A program made the position numbers and the translations under genes. From Gemmatimonadota bacterium (GTDB taxonomy: Bacteria > Gemmatimonadota > Gemmatimonadetes > Longimicrobiales > Gaopeijiaceae), in NCBI GenBank assembly GCA_022340865.1, contig JAJDNC010000165.1:1-46666 (forward strand): a stretch of DNA of 46,666 nt. The letters run 5' to 3'. The notes under the pieces are model-generated. The model did no database searches. It was given only the letters and a program-made list of their open reading frames with translations, and had not been told where the DNA came from. Below, piece by piece: positions 34,218 to 43,413 of this stretch; the stretch's first letter is position 1, and the number at the start of each line of letters is the position of its first letter.

Positions 34218-36194
34218 CTACTCCAGGTACGTGTAGCCGTCGATCCCCTGGTCCAGGAAGCGGCGCATGCTCACCGCCTCCTGGAGCGTGAGGCTCTTCG
34301 CGGCCAACGCCGCCTCGATCTCCCTGCGCAGGGAGCGACGCATGGCGTCGGGGTCGAACTGCACGAACTGCAGAACCTCGCGCACGGTGTCGCCCTCCAC
34401 CACCTCGTCCAGATGCCAGTCCCCGTCCTCGGTCATCACGACGTGCACGGCGTGGGTGTCGCCGAAGAGGTTGTGCAGGTCGCCCAGCGTCTCCTGGTAC
34501 GCACCCGTGAGGAAGACGGCCAGGTAGTACGGCTCGTGCTCGCCTGCGGGGCCGCCGTTGCCTCCCCCGTTGCGAAGCGCATGCAGCGCCAGCGTGTTCT
34601 GGGGCTCGCCGTTGCCGGGAAAACGGTCCACGCGACCGTCGGAGTCGCAGGTGACGTCGGCGAGGATGGCGCGGCGTGTAGGCCGCTCATCCAGACGGTG
34701 GATGGGGATGATGGGAAAGACCTGATCGATGCCCCACGCGTCGATGAGCGACTGGAAGAGGCTGAAGTTCGAGAAGTAGATGTCGCCCAGGCGGTCCGGG
34801 AGGTCGTACAGCTCCTCCGGGAGCTCCTCGCGATGATCCCGCGCCACGCGGTTGCCGATGGCCCAGTACAGCTCCTCGATGGCCGCGCGGGCGGTGATGC
34901 TCATGTAGCCGAGGTTGAACAGGCTCATGGCCTCGTTCAGCGCGTGCTCGGCGTCGTGATACGTCTCGATGGGATCGCCCCCCTCCAGACGCTGGTAGGC
35001 GTCCACCATGTCGAGGAGGGGCTGCGGCACCTCGTCCTCGGGAACCTCTGCGAGGGCGCGGCTCACGAGGTCGCCGTCGGGCGTCTCGGGAAAGACCCGG
35101 CTCCCCAACACCTGGAAGACCAGCACCCCGGAGTGCGCCACCAGGGCCCGCCCCGATTCGGTGATGAGGTCCGGATGGGGCACCCCCGCGTCGTCGCAGA
35201 TGGACTTGACCCGGTAGACCACGTCGGTGGCGTACTGCTCCAGCGTGTAGTTCATCGACGATTGGGTCGCCGAGCCGGAGCCGTCGTAGTCCACCCCAAG
35301 CCCTCCACCCAGGTCCAGCATGCCCAGGGGCGCGCCCAGCTTCACGAGCTCCACGTAGATGTGCGCGAGCTCGCTCACGGCGTACTTGAACGTGCGGATG
35401 TCGAAGATCTGCGAGCCGATGTGGCAGTGCAGCAGGCGGAGCCCGTCCAGGAGCCCCTCGTCCCGGAGCCAGTCCACCGACGAGAGGATCTGGCTCACCG
35501 AGAGGCCGAACTTGCCGCGGAAGCCCACCGAGTCGGCCCACCGGCCGATTCCGCCGGACGCGAGCTTGGCGCGGATGCCGAAGCGCGGCGTCACGTTGTG
35601 GTTGCGGGCGGACCGGATCAGCAGCCCGAGCTCCTGGGTCTGCTCCACGACCGGGATGATGTTGCGCCCCATCTTGGCGGCGAGGATGGCGGTCTCGATG
35701 AACTCCGCGTCCTTGAAGCCGTTGCAGATGAACGGCATCTCGGACAGTCCCTCGGTGAGGGCGAGGCCGGCCAGGAGCTCGGGCTTCGAGCCCGCCTCCA
35801 GGCCGAAGCCCAGCGTCCGGCCGAGGTCACGGATCTCCTCGCAGATGTAGCGCTGCTGGTTGACCTTGATGGGGTAGACGCAGGTGTACTTCCCCGCGTA
35901 CCCGCCTTCCGCGATGGCCTCGTCGAAGGCTCGCCGGAGCTGGGCCATGCGGTGGGCCAGGATCCCGGAGAAGCGAATCATCACGGGGGGATAGAGGTCG
36001 CGCGCCTCGAGACCCTCCACCACCTCCAGGAGGTCGATCTTCCGGGAGAGATTCCCGTCGGGATACACCTCCACGGTGCCCTCGTCCGACACTCCGAAGT
36101 ACCCCCCACCCCAGTTGGCCAGACCGTACAGCTCGGCGGAGTCCTGGATGGTCCAGCCCGAGGACTCGCGCGGGGGCTCTTCGGCTTGCTTCAT
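34218..36194 (-). CDS. speA: Biosynthetic arginine decarboxylase
   Basis: A 658-residue PLP enzyme converting arginine to agmatine in polyamine synthesis. The start ATG 36194 is followed by the family opening WTIQDSAELYGLANWGGGYF. The Schiff-base Lys110 is in CVYPIKVNQQ. Further blocks are GFGLEAGSKPELL, FICNGFKDAEF, HCHIGSQIFDI, LDLGGGLGVDYDG and ITESGRALVAHS. The C-terminal part contains TCDSDGRVDRF, which holds the Cys-Asp pair of the fold type III active site. The length matches the SpeA family. No agmatinase or agmatine deiminase is next to it. It is divergent from the DUF3857 gene across 206 bases. Confidence 0.96.
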   Translation of the reverse strand: MKQAEEPPRESSGWTIQDSAELYGLANWGGGYFGVSDEGTVEVYPDGNLSRKIDLLEVVEGLEARDLYPPVMIRFSGILAHRMAQLRRAFDEAIAEGGYAGKYTCVYPIKVNQQRYICEEIRDLGRTLGFGLEAGSKPELLAGLALTEGLSEMPFICNGFKDAEFIETAILAAKMGRNIIPVVEQTQELGLLIRSARNHNVTPRFGIRAKLASGGIGRWADSVGFRGKFGLSVSQILSSVDWLRDEGLLDGLRLLHCHIGSQIFDIRTFKYAVSELAHIYVELVKLGAPLGMLDLGGGLGVDYDGSGSATQSSMNYTLEQYATDVVYRVKSICDDAGVPHPDLITESGRALVAHSGVLVFQVLGSRVFPETPDGDLVSRALAEVPEDEVPQPLLDMVDAYQRLEGGDPIETYHDAEHALNEAMSLFNLGYMSITARAAIEELYWAIGNRVARDHREELPEELYDLPDRLGDIYFSNFSLFQSLIDAWGIDQVFPIIPIHRLDERPTRRAILADVTCDSDGRVDRFPGNGEPQNTLALHALRNGGGNGGPAGEHEPYYLAVFLTGAYQETLGDLHNLFGDTHAVHVVMTEDGDWHLDEVVEGDTVREVLQFVQFDPDAMRRSLRREIEAALAAKSLTLQEAVSMRRFLDQGIDGYTYLE

Positions 36195-36400
36195 CGTCGA
36201 TGTATTCTCCCGGGAGCGGGATGCACGGGCGTACACGGACGCGCGGACTCAAGAGTCTCGAAGACGGCGGCTCACCACAAGAGGAGAGTGGGCCGGGGGG
36301 GAGCCCCGAGGCCCCCTCCCTGCTAGGTTTGATGATCGTAGTTCAGGCGACCGTCGGCCGGCGGCCGGCTCACCTCCCAGATCACAACACGGCACAACGG

Positions 36401-38368
36401 ATGCGACGCGCACATCTGCTTCTCCTGCCCCTCATGGTCGCCTCGCCGCTGGCCGGCCAGGCGCCGGTCGTGGGACCCAACGGGGACCCGTCCGTCAATG
36501 CGGACACGATCTACGCTCTCGCCGTGAACCCGGCGGACCACCCGGAGGAGAGCTCGGTGCTGCTCCTCGACGACGGCATCGTCGTGCAGCAGACCGACGG
36601 CACGGGTTCGGTGACCTATCGCCAGGTGGCGCAGATCCTCAATCGTGACGGCATCGACGCATGGGCCGAGGAGACCTTCGGCTACGACGGACGGCGGCAG
36701 AGCTTCCAGCTGAACTGGGCGAAGGTGGTGCGCCCCGACGGCACCGTGGTGTCGGCGGAGCCCATCCACCAGTCGGTGTCCGACGTGCCCGTTCCGGAGC
36801 AGAGCCCCGTCTACACGGACATGAAGCGCGTGCGTGTGTCCCTGGGAGGCGTCGCGCCGGGCACCATCGTCGACTACAGCTACACCATCAAGACTATCAA
36901 GCCGGTGATGCCCCGGGACTTCTTCGCCAGCTGGAGGATCAACACCGGTGGCACCGTAATGCGATCGCGCTACATCGTGGACGTGCCGGAAGGGTATAAG
37001 CTGCGCAGCGCGGAGCACCACCTCGAGGTCGTTCCCCGGGTGACCCACGCGAACGGTCGCGTGGTGCGGGAGTGGTCCACGGCGGACCTGAAGTACATCG
37101 AGCCGGAGATCTTCGCCGAGGCGGACTCGGCGGACTTCCTCCAGTGGTTCAGCAACTCCGGCCCCGACACCTGGGCCGACGTGGGCCACTGGTACGCGGG
37201 GCTGGCGAAGGGTCGATACGCCGTGGACGACTCGGTGATGCAGGCCGCGCGGGAAGCCACCGCCGACGCCAAGACGCCGGAAGAGAAGATCGAGGCCCTC
37301 TACCGCTGGATCGCCCAGGACTTCCGGTACATCTCCATCTCGCTGGGAGAAGGCGGCTACCAGCCCAGGATGCCCGCCGACGTGGTGCGCACGCGCTCCG
37401 GAGACTGCAAGGACAAGGCGACCCTCTTCGTTGCGCTCGCACGCAAGATGGGCTTCGAGGCGTACCCCGTGCTCCTGAACAGCGACGGCGAGGTGGAGAG
37501 GAGCGTCCCCTCGGTGCGGCAGTTCGACCACGAGATCGCCGCGCTGCGCAGGAACGGGAAGTGGACGTTCCTGGACCTCACCGCGGAGCTCGTGCCCTTC
37601 GGCCAGATCTCACCGAGCTACCAGGGTGGCTTCGGCCTGGTGGTCTTCGACGACGGCTCGGTGGAGCAGGTGACGTTTCCGGAGACCACCGCGGCCGAGA
37701 ACGTGCGGAGCTCGACGCTCACCGGGGAGATGCACCCGGACGGGTCGTTCACGGGGCGGTACACCGAGGAGGATCTGGGGAACCTGCAGTACCGCCTCCG
37801 GAGCGCTCTCGCGCAGCAGTTCTCGGAGAAGGAGCGGGAGCGCCTCAGGGACGCGCTGGCCGGCAGCGTCATCAACGGCGCCACCGGGGACTCCCTGTCC
37901 ATCTTCGACGGCCGGGACCTGAAGGCCGTGCCGAAGGTCGAGGTGAAGATCGACGCGGAGCGGGCCGCACGCAGGAACGACAGCACCAGCTACGTGTTCC
38001 CCATCCCGCTGGCGGCCGCAGGGAACGCGTCTTTGGTGACGCGGCTGGAGAAGGAGCTGAGCACGCGGCGCTATCCCATCGACGTGAGCGCCGTCGTGGG
38101 GCCGGTGACGATCAACTCCGAGGTGACGGTCACGCTGCCCGAGGGATGGAAGGCGGAGCTGCCGTCGAACGTGCACGCCGTCAGCGACTTCGGCACCTAC
38201 GACTCCCAGTACTCGCAGAACGGGCGGGAGCTGCACATGGCGCGTCACATCTCGGGTCGGGACGGCGTGGAGCCCAAGGAGAAGCTCCCGGAGCTCATCG
38301 CCTGGCTGAAGAAGCTGGCGGGCGATGACGTCAAGGTCATCGTTCTGCGCACCGGGGCCGCGAGCTGA
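36401..38368 (+). CDS. Exported DUF3857/transglutaminase-like protein
   Basis: A 655-residue protein. MRRAHLLLLPLMVASPLAGQ is a signal peptide. The region to about residue 230 is DUF3857-like (SVTYRQVAQILNRDGIDAWAE, FQLNWAKVVRPDGTVVS, GTIVDYSYTIKT). A transglutaminase-like core follows: RYISISLGEGGYQPRMPADV, then RSGDCKDKATLFVALARKMG with the Cys, FDHEIAAL with the His, and FLDLTAE with the Asp of the triad. A beta-rich C-terminal part closes the protein. The periplasmic role is unknown. Peptide bond cleavage or crosslinking is possible. The start ATG 36401 has only a weak ribosome site. It is divergent from speA and followed by rhomboid after 63 bases. Confidence 0.9.
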   Translation: MRRAHLLLLPLMVASPLAGQAPVVGPNGDPSVNADTIYALAVNPADHPEESSVLLLDDGIVVQQTDGTGSVTYRQVAQILNRDGIDAWAEETFGYDGRRQSFQLNWAKVVRPDGTVVSAEPIHQSVSDVPVPEQSPVYTDMKRVRVSLGGVAPGTIVDYSYTIKTIKPVMPRDFFASWRINTGGTVMRSRYIVDVPEGYKLRSAEHHLEVVPRVTHANGRVVREWSTADLKYIEPEIFAEADSADFLQWFSNSGPDTWADVGHWYAGLAKGRYAVDDSVMQAAREATADAKTPEEKIEALYRWIAQDFRYISISLGEGGYQPRMPADVVRTRSGDCKDKATLFVALARKMGFEAYPVLLNSDGEVERSVPSVRQFDHEIAALRRNGKWTFLDLTAELVPFGQISPSYQGGFGLVVFDDGSVEQVTFPETTAAENVRSSTLTGEMHPDGSFTGRYTEEDLGNLQYRLRSALAQQFSEKERERLRDALAGSVINGATGDSLSIFDGRDLKAVPKVEVKIDAERAARRNDSTSYVFPIPLAAAGNASLVTRLEKELSTRRYPIDVSAVVGPVTINSEVTVTLPEGWKAELPSNVHAVSDFGTYDSQYSQNGRELHMARHISGRDGVEPKEKLPELIAWLKKLAGDDVKVIVLRTGAAS

Positions 38369-38431
38369 CGGCGCCCGCGGAGCGGCGGTCCCCGGGACCG
38401 ACGGCGCGGGAAGGGGGGTAGTGGCGACATC

Positions 38432-39205
38432 ATGTTTCCGATGACGAAGTGGGTAAGGACGCTGCTCATCGCCAACGTGGCGGTGTTCCTGGTCACGGCG
38501 ACGAACCCCCGGGTCGAGCTCGCGCTGGCGCTGTATCCCGCGTGGATCGTCTACCGACCATGGACGATCGTGACGTACATGTTCGTGCACGCCTCCATGG
38601 CGCACATCTTCTTCAACATGCTGGGGCTGGTCTTCCTGGGCCCACGCGTGGAGGATCGCCTGGGGGGGAAGCACTTCCTCGGGCTGTACTTCGTGTCGGG
38701 GCTGGGCGGGGCGCTGTTCAGCTTCCTCTTCGCACCCCAGGCGGGCGTGGTCGGAGCCTCCGGGGCGATCCTGGGGGTGGTCCTCGCGTTCGCCATGTAC
38801 TGGCCCCGGGAGAAGCTGCTGCTCTTCTTCGTCATCCCCATGGAGGCGTGGCTCCTGGTGGTGCTCTTTGCGGCGGGGACGCTGTACCTGGGGATGTCGG
38901 GCGAAGCTCGGGGGATCGCCCACTTCGCCCACCTAGGGGGGCTCGCCTTCGGGTTCGTCTACGTCAAGTGGCTCGACTGGCACCGGGGCGCCGGCCGGCG
39001 GGCCTTCCAGCGCGCCATGAGCCCCACGCCCACGGCGAAGTCGTCGGACCGGACGGCTCTGAGCCGGTGGCGGACCATCTCGGTGGCGGGGCTGCATCAG
39101 CTCAACCGCGAGGAGGTGGAGCGGCTCCTGGCGAAGGCGGAGAGCGGGGGACCCGAGAGCCTGACCCAGGCGGAGCGGGAGTTTCTCGACCGCATGGCGG
39201 GGTAG
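38432..39205 (+). CDS. Rhomboid-family intramembrane serine protease
   Basis: A 257-residue membrane protein with six helices. The catalytic Ser110 is in GASGAILG and the catalytic His is probably His167 in HFAHLGGLAFG. The loop HIFFNMLGLVFLG with the Asn, and WTIVTYMFVHASMAHIFFN, are standard rhomboid features. The C-terminal 60 residues are soluble and helical (LNREEVERLLAKAESG) and not part of the protease core. Start ATG 38432 is about 12 bases from GGGGGG, so ATG 38441 is an alternative. It probably forms an operon with the DUF3857 gene, 63 bases upstream. Confidence 0.93.
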   Translation: MFPMTKWVRTLLIANVAVFLVTATNPRVELALALYPAWIVYRPWTIVTYMFVHASMAHIFFNMLGLVFLGPRVEDRLGGKHFLGLYFVSGLGGALFSFLFAPQAGVVGASGAILGVVLAFAMYWPREKLLLFFVIPMEAWLLVVLFAAGTLYLGMSGEARGIAHFAHLGGLAFGFVYVKWLDWHRGAGRRAFQRAMSPTPTAKSSDRTALSRWRTISVAGLHQLNREEVERLLAKAESGGPESLTQAEREFLDRMAG

Positions 39206-39284
39206 GAACGACGGTGCCGACGGCGCGGCACGCCGCCCCCGTTCGCGGGAGCCACGGCGGAAACGGCGGTCTCCCCGGGCCGAG

Positions 39285-39902
39285 GTGAGCGCTCCCGGCC
39301 GGTACCGGATTCCCGCGCGCGTCCACCGGGTCCAGGAGGTCGTCCGCCGGAGCCGCTTCGTCACCACCCTGGCCCATGCCCCCGACGCCGACGCGGCGCA
39401 CGCCTTCATCCAGCGCGTGCGCGACGAGCTCCCCGACGCCACCCACCACTGCTGGGCCTTCGTCGCGGGCCCGCCGGGGAGCACCACCCACGTCGGCATG
39501 AGCGACGCCGGCGAGCCCCACGGCACCGCGGGCAGACCCATGCTCACCACGCTGCTGCACTCGGACGTCGGCGAGGTCGTCGCGGTGTGCACGCGCTGGT
39601 TCGGGGGGGTGAAGCTCGGCACCGGCGGGCTGACGCGCGCCTACTCGGGGGGCGTGAAGCTCGCCCTGGAGGACCTGCCCACGGAGGAGCGCGTCGAGCG
39701 TGTGGCGCTGAACGTCACCGTGGGGTACGCCGACGTGGACGCGCTCCAGCGGATCATGGGCGACATGGACGTGGTGGTGGAGGCCGAGGAGTACGGCGCC
39801 GAGGTCCGCTACCGGTGCGCGGTGGCCGGGCCCGACGTGGACGCCTTCAGCCGGGCGGTGGCGGACGCCACCCACGGACGAGGACGGGTGGCGCGCCCGT
39901 AG
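39285..39902 (+). CDS. YigZ/IMPACT-family protein
   Basis: A 205-residue protein of the UPF0029/YigZ family, of uncertain biochemical role, related to the yeast translation regulator Yih1/IMPACT. Diagnostic segments are SRFVTTLAHAPDADAAHAFI, ATHHCWAFVAG, SDAGEPHGTAGRPML, VVAVCTRWFGGVKLGTGGL, RAYSGGVKLAL, and the C-terminal ferredoxin-like half (VTVGYADVDALQRIMG). GTG 39285 is used because MSAPGRYRIPARVHRVQEVV begins there and no ATG lies nearer. The gene stands 79 bases after rhomboid and 110 before the NAD(P)-binding protein gene, on the same strand. Confidence 0.9.
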   Translation: MSAPGRYRIPARVHRVQEVVRRSRFVTTLAHAPDADAAHAFIQRVRDELPDATHHCWAFVAGPPGSTTHVGMSDAGEPHGTAGRPMLTTLLHSDVGEVVAVCTRWFGGVKLGTGGLTRAYSGGVKLALEDLPTEERVERVALNVTVGYADVDALQRIMGDMDVVVEAEEYGAEVRYRCAVAGPDVDAFSRAVADATHGRGRVARP

Positions 39903-39936
39903 GCGCCCCCCACGCCCGCCGGGCTTGCGCGCCACC

Positions 39937-39963
39937 TTGCGCGGCGGGCCGCGCGTGTATTCT
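39937..39963 (+). promoter_or_regulatory. Possible promoter before the NAD(P)-binding protein gene
   Basis: TTGCGC (39937-39942) and TATTCT (39958-39963) are 15 bases apart. The -10 matches 4 of 6 and the -35 is weak. Transcription would start near 39970, giving a 43-base leader with GGAGG before ATG 40013. Confidence 0.3.
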
Positions 39964-40012
39964 GTTGACCAGGATGCTGGGCCTCGATCGGCGACAGACG
40001 GTGGAGGCTGCC

Positions 40013-40867
40013 ATGAGCAGGATCCTGGTCCTCGGCGGAACGGGCATGCTGGGGGCGCCCGCGGTCCGCCATCTCCTTGCGGACGGCTTCGACGTGCGCC
40101 TGTTCGCCCGCAACCCCGTGAAGGCCCGTGAGATCTTCGGCCGCTCCGTGGACGTGGTGGCAGGCCACGTCGGTCACCTCAAGACCCTGGAGCGGGCCAT
40201 GGAGGGGTGTGAGGCCGTGCACGTCTCGGTGGGTGGAGAGGTGGATCTGGAGAGCGCCACGGACGTCACCGGGATGGCCCCCCGCCTGGGAGTGAAGCGT
40301 GTCGGCTACGTGTCCGGGACCACGGTCCGTGAGGAGAACGCGTGGTTTCCCATGGTAGCCGCCAAGCTCGCCGCCGAGACCGCTCTCCGGACGTGCGGCA
40401 TCCCCTGGACGATCTTCCGGCCCACCTGGCCCATGGAGCAGCTCTGGAACTTCGTGCGCACGGGCCGGCCCATGGTCGTCGGGCACCTGAGGACGCCCTA
40501 CCACTTCTTCGCTGCCGACGACATGGGCCGCATGGTGTCGGCGGCGTACCGCCTGGAGGCCGCTGCCGGACAGTGCTTCCATATCCATGGACCGGAGGCG
40601 ATGACGGTCAAGGAGGCCGTGGAGCGCTACGCCCGCGCCCTCGACCCCGATGCGGGGGAGGCGATGGTGATGTCGACGCGTCAGGCGAAGATCATCTCGT
40701 TCCTCAAACGAAACCGGAAGCTCCGCGGCGCCGCGGAGCTCATGGGCTACTTCGAGCGGGTGGGGGAGCCTGGCGACCCGGCCGCGGCGAACCGCCTCCT
40801 GGGCGCGCCCACCACCACGCTCGACGAGTGGGTGGTGACGGAAGGAAAGGTGCTGGCGGAGGCGTGA
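40013..40867 (+). CDS. NmrA-like NAD(P)-binding Rossmann protein
   Basis: A 284-residue atypical short-chain dehydrogenase. The cofactor motif is VLGGTGMLGAPAVRHLL (GxxGxxG) at residues 7-15, followed by FARNP, which suits NADP(H). AHVSVGGEVDL-like HVSVGGEVDL and GVKRVGYVSGTTV follow, and FRPTWPMEQLW and HFFAADDMGRMVSAAY are typical of the NmrA/complex-I 39-kDa-like group. The active site lacks an obvious YxxxK, as in that group, where members sense or bind cofactors rather than act as classic dehydrogenases. Start ATG 40013 follows GGAGG. It is convergent with the three-repeat protein gene, with 87 bases between. Confidence 0.88.
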   Translation: MSRILVLGGTGMLGAPAVRHLLADGFDVRLFARNPVKAREIFGRSVDVVAGHVGHLKTLERAMEGCEAVHVSVGGEVDLESATDVTGMAPRLGVKRVGYVSGTTVREENAWFPMVAAKLAAETALRTCGIPWTIFRPTWPMEQLWNFVRTGRPMVVGHLRTPYHFFAADDMGRMVSAAYRLEAAAGQCFHIHGPEAMTVKEAVERYARALDPDAGEAMVMSTRQAKIISFLKRNRKLRGAAELMGYFERVGEPGDPAAANRLLGAPTTTLDEWVVTEGKVLAEA

Positions 40868-40954
40868 CGCACGCGCCCCGTCCGATCCGTGGGACCGGGC
40901 GGGGCTCCCTGCCCCCGACGCGGGCTTCAGGCGGATCGCCCCCGGAGGGCGCCG

Positions 40955-42214
40955 TCAATCGTCGAGGCGCAACTCCTTGAAGGCGCTCCAGGAAACCCTG
41001 CGGACCTCGCTCCCCGTGTTCACCAGGATGCCGCGGTTCCCTCCGTCGACGTCGTTGGAGCCGGACAGCTCGAAGGAGCGTCCGTCCTTCAACGTCACGG
41101 TGGCCCCGCGACCGGCTTTGCGGATTCGCGCGATCTGGCCGAACTCCACCTCGAAGTCGGCGCCGGCGGCGGAGCCGTTCAGCATCTCCCACGTGGAGGC
41201 CTCGTCATGGTCCCACCGCACCGTGCCCGTGAGCGCCTCGCCGCTGTCGGTGAGTACGGTGCCGGTGATGGGGCGACCGCCGTCGAAGGTGACGGCACGA
41301 GCATCCCGTGGGGGCGCGGAGAACGTCACGTTGTCGAAATCGCGCCAGTCCACCTTCACCTGGCCGAGGGCCGGGTCGGACACCGTGATGCCGTCGTTGG
41401 CGCTCCCGACGTCGGGCGTGCCGCGGAGCGTAACCTGCTCCCCGGAGCGCAGCACGACACGCGCGGCATCCGGGCCGTCGCGCACGATGCGCCGGATGGC
41501 TCCGAAGGAGACTCTCTGCCGGCTGCCGGGGCCGCCGCTCCCCAGGAAGTCCGATGTGGAGATGTCGTCCATGTTCCACCCGATGCGCCCGGTGAACGTC
41601 TGGCCCGAGCGGGTGGTGAGCGTCCCGTAGAGCCGGGCAGCGGGTAGGCGCACACCCTGCGGTGCGCGCAGGAACTCCACGAAGTCCACCTCGTCCCAGC
41701 AGAGCTCGGTCCGTCTGCCGTCAGGCTCAGTGACCACGATGCCGCGCACGTCTTCGCCCAGGTCGCTGGTGACGCCGGCCATCTCCACATGCTGCCCGGA
41801 GCGGAGCGTGAGGAGGCCGTAGTGCGGGCCCTGCACCTGGATGGCCCGGATCTGACCGAAGCGGACGCCGGAGACGGTCTCGCGTCCGTGCCACGTCACC
41901 TTCGCGGCGTCCAGGATGTCGGTCCAGCTCCCCTCGTTCCGGTCCCAGCGGATGAACCCCGTGATCTCACGGCCGTCGACCGTGCGCACACGTCCATAGA
42001 TGGGGCCGGCGCTGGTGGGTGGGGCGCTGGGCTCGAAGCGGTACATCGTGCCGGCGTATCGCGGGGAGTGCATGGCCCTGAAGTTTTGGAAGTTCCGGTG
42101 CGCCGACATGTCGCGTCCGATGAAGAGCGCACCCGTCAGCAGCGCTCCGAGGACCCCCGAGACCGCGATCAGAGTGAGGTTCTTCGCGTCCTCTCTGCGC
42201 TCCCACGCACCCAT
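40955..42214 (-). CDS. Membrane-anchored protein with three tandem repeats
   Basis: A 419-residue protein with one membrane anchor at residues 13-32, so it is probably extracytoplasmic. Three similar repeats of about 105-112 residues follow: roughly 71-182, 193-298 and 311-417. Each has a strand pair (for example YGRVRTVDGREITGFIRWD, YGTLTTRSGQTFTGRIGWN, ITGTVLTDSGEALTGTVRWD), then VRFGQIRAI/VSFGAIRRI/VEFGQIARI, then a Gly-containing LRSGQHVEM/LRSGEQVTL/LKDGRSFEL segment, then a block with Gly-Ile (RGIVV, DGITV, RGILV) ending in W-x-x-F/V. I know no named family. GGGAGG is about 8 bases before ATG 42214. The gene upstream overlaps by 46 bases. Confidence 0.8.
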   Translation of the reverse strand: MGAWERREDAKNLTLIAVSGVLGALLTGALFIGRDMSAHRNFQNFRAMHSPRYAGTMYRFEPSAPPTSAGPIYGRVRTVDGREITGFIRWDRNEGSWTDILDAAKVTWHGRETVSGVRFGQIRAIQVQGPHYGLLTLRSGQHVEMAGVTSDLGEDVRGIVVTEPDGRRTELCWDEVDFVEFLRAPQGVRLPAARLYGTLTTRSGQTFTGRIGWNMDDISTSDFLGSGGPGSRQRVSFGAIRRIVRDGPDAARVVLRSGEQVTLRGTPDVGSANDGITVSDPALGQVKVDWRDFDNVTFSAPPRDARAVTFDGGRPITGTVLTDSGEALTGTVRWDHDEASTWEMLNGSAAGADFEVEFGQIARIRKAGRGATVTLKDGRSFELSGSNDVDGGNRGILVNTGSEVRRVSWSAFKELRLDD

Positions 42215-42921
42215 GACTGCGCCTCCCGTCCGTTGACGACCCTACGTCTTGCGTACGGCCGAGGCGGCTCCACTGTTCCCGCCGGCTCCGCGCTCCCCTG
42301 TGCCCCACCGCCGCCACCGGCGCCGTCGCCGACGCCGGATGTGCCCGGCTTGATGGCGCGGCGCACCCCCCTCAGGGCCTCCTCGATGACCGCGAGGTCG
42401 CTGACCCAGAGGACGCGCCATCCTCCGGGGGTACGCGCCAGCTGCACCACCAGCACCTGCGGCACCGCGCCGCTGAGCCGCTCCACGGTCCGATACACGA
42501 CGTGCGCGGTGTCCTTTCCCTCCATGACGTGGCCCAGAATGCGGTCGTCGTGGTCGTAGAGGGCATGCATGAGCCCCGGGAGGTCGTCGATGGTCCTGCC
42601 CACGGCACGCTCGAAGATCGTGGCGTCGTCCAGCGAGTCGTAGGCCCGGATATCGGCGGTGCCCGTGAAATAGCGACGCATGGCGCCCGTTGTGTCGGCG
42701 TCGCAGAGGGTGGTGACGATCTCGCGGAAGCGTGAGAGCGTCTCGGGGTGGAGGAGCTGGGCGACGGTGTGCCACCGGATCGCGCGCAGGGCACGCAGGA
42801 AGAGGGTGGCCGTCTGTTCGGGGGTCGCGGTGAGCTCGCGGAGGCTCTGGGCCGTGGCGGGGCCACCGGACAGCAACAGCGGGACGAGAGCGGAGAGTGC
42901 TACGACGGCGGGACGGCGCAT
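42169..42921 (-). CDS. Exported protein of unknown function, possibly NTF2-like
   Basis: A 250-residue protein with signal peptide MRRPAVVALSALVPLLLSGG and a TAQ cleavage site. The core (TATLFLRALRAIRWHTVAQL, LHPETLSRFREIVTT, HVVYRTVERLSGAVPQVLVVQL, GGWRVLWVSD) has the helix-then-strand order of NTF2/SnoaL-like folds, an impression only. After residue 190 the sequence becomes Gly/Arg-rich (GDGAGGGGGAQGSA) and runs 46 bases into the three-repeat gene, so the C-terminal end could be a non-conserved overlap or the result of a frameshift. Start ATG 42921 is close to the end of the divergent 42988 gene. The overlap implies co-expression with the three-repeat protein. Confidence 0.7.
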   Translation of the reverse strand: MRRPAVVALSALVPLLLSGGPATAQSLRELTATPEQTATLFLRALRAIRWHTVAQLLHPETLSRFREIVTTLCDADTTGAMRRYFTGTADIRAYDSLDDATIFERAVGRTIDDLPGLMHALYDHDDRILGHVMEGKDTAHVVYRTVERLSGAVPQVLVVQLARTPGGWRVLWVSDLAVIEEALRGVRRAIKPGTSGVGDGAGGGGGAQGSAEPAGTVEPPRPYARRRVVNGREAQSWVRGSAERTRRTSL

Positions 42922-42987
42922 GCAAGGAAGCTACAGGGAAGGGCATGGGGCTGGAATCCGACGGTCGCGGACGCTAGTCTCCGAACC

Positions 42988-43350
42988 ATGCGCGCAGGTT
43001 TGCTGGTTTCGTCGACATTGGCTCTGGCGGCTCTGCTGGGGCTCGCCGGGACGCAGGCATCGGTGCCTGCGGCGGACCCGGCTCCACCGGCGGTCGTGAC
43101 GGCCACGCCCGGCACGACGTTGGCGGCGGCCCACACCCTGTTGATGGACGCGCCGGCCCTGGAGGTGAACGGCGACGCGCTGTCGGAGGTCGCCTCCGTC
43201 GAGACGCTCCGTGCATCGTGGCAGGAGTGCAGCGAGGACGCACGTTCCCTCACGCCCTGGCGGACCCGCGCGCCGCCGCCACCTCCCTGCGCTCTCGCCG
43301 CGCTGGGACGCAGGGCCCACCCTCCCACGGCTCCCCCCCGTTCGGCCTGA
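42988..43350 (+). CDS. Small exported protein of unknown function
   Basis: A 120-residue protein starting at ATG 42988. The first 30 residues (LLVSSTLALAALLGLAGTQA) look like a signal peptide. The mature part is Ala/Pro-rich with one Cys near residue 72 and a Pro-rich end with no conserved motif. It is divergent from the exported protein gene. The frame is plausible but codon support is weaker than for its neighbours, and the C-terminus (PPPPPCALAALGRRAHPPTAP) may be unreal. Confidence 0.45.
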   Translation: MRAGLLVSSTLALAALLGLAGTQASVPAADPAPPAVVTATPGTTLAAAHTLLMDAPALEVNGDALSEVASVETLRASWQECSEDARSLTPWRTRAPPPPPCALAALGRRAHPPTAPPRSA

Positions 43351-43413
43351 AGCTGCCCGCGGTCGCCATGCCGGCGTCCGCCTGTCCATGAACGAACGAA
43401 GGAGTCACCTGTC

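Noticed and set aside
40875..40905. Terminator between the convergent NAD(P)-binding and three-repeat genes
   Set aside because: gccccg pairs with cggggc over an 18-base or longer loop, but there is no T run on either strand, so it was not listed as a feature.
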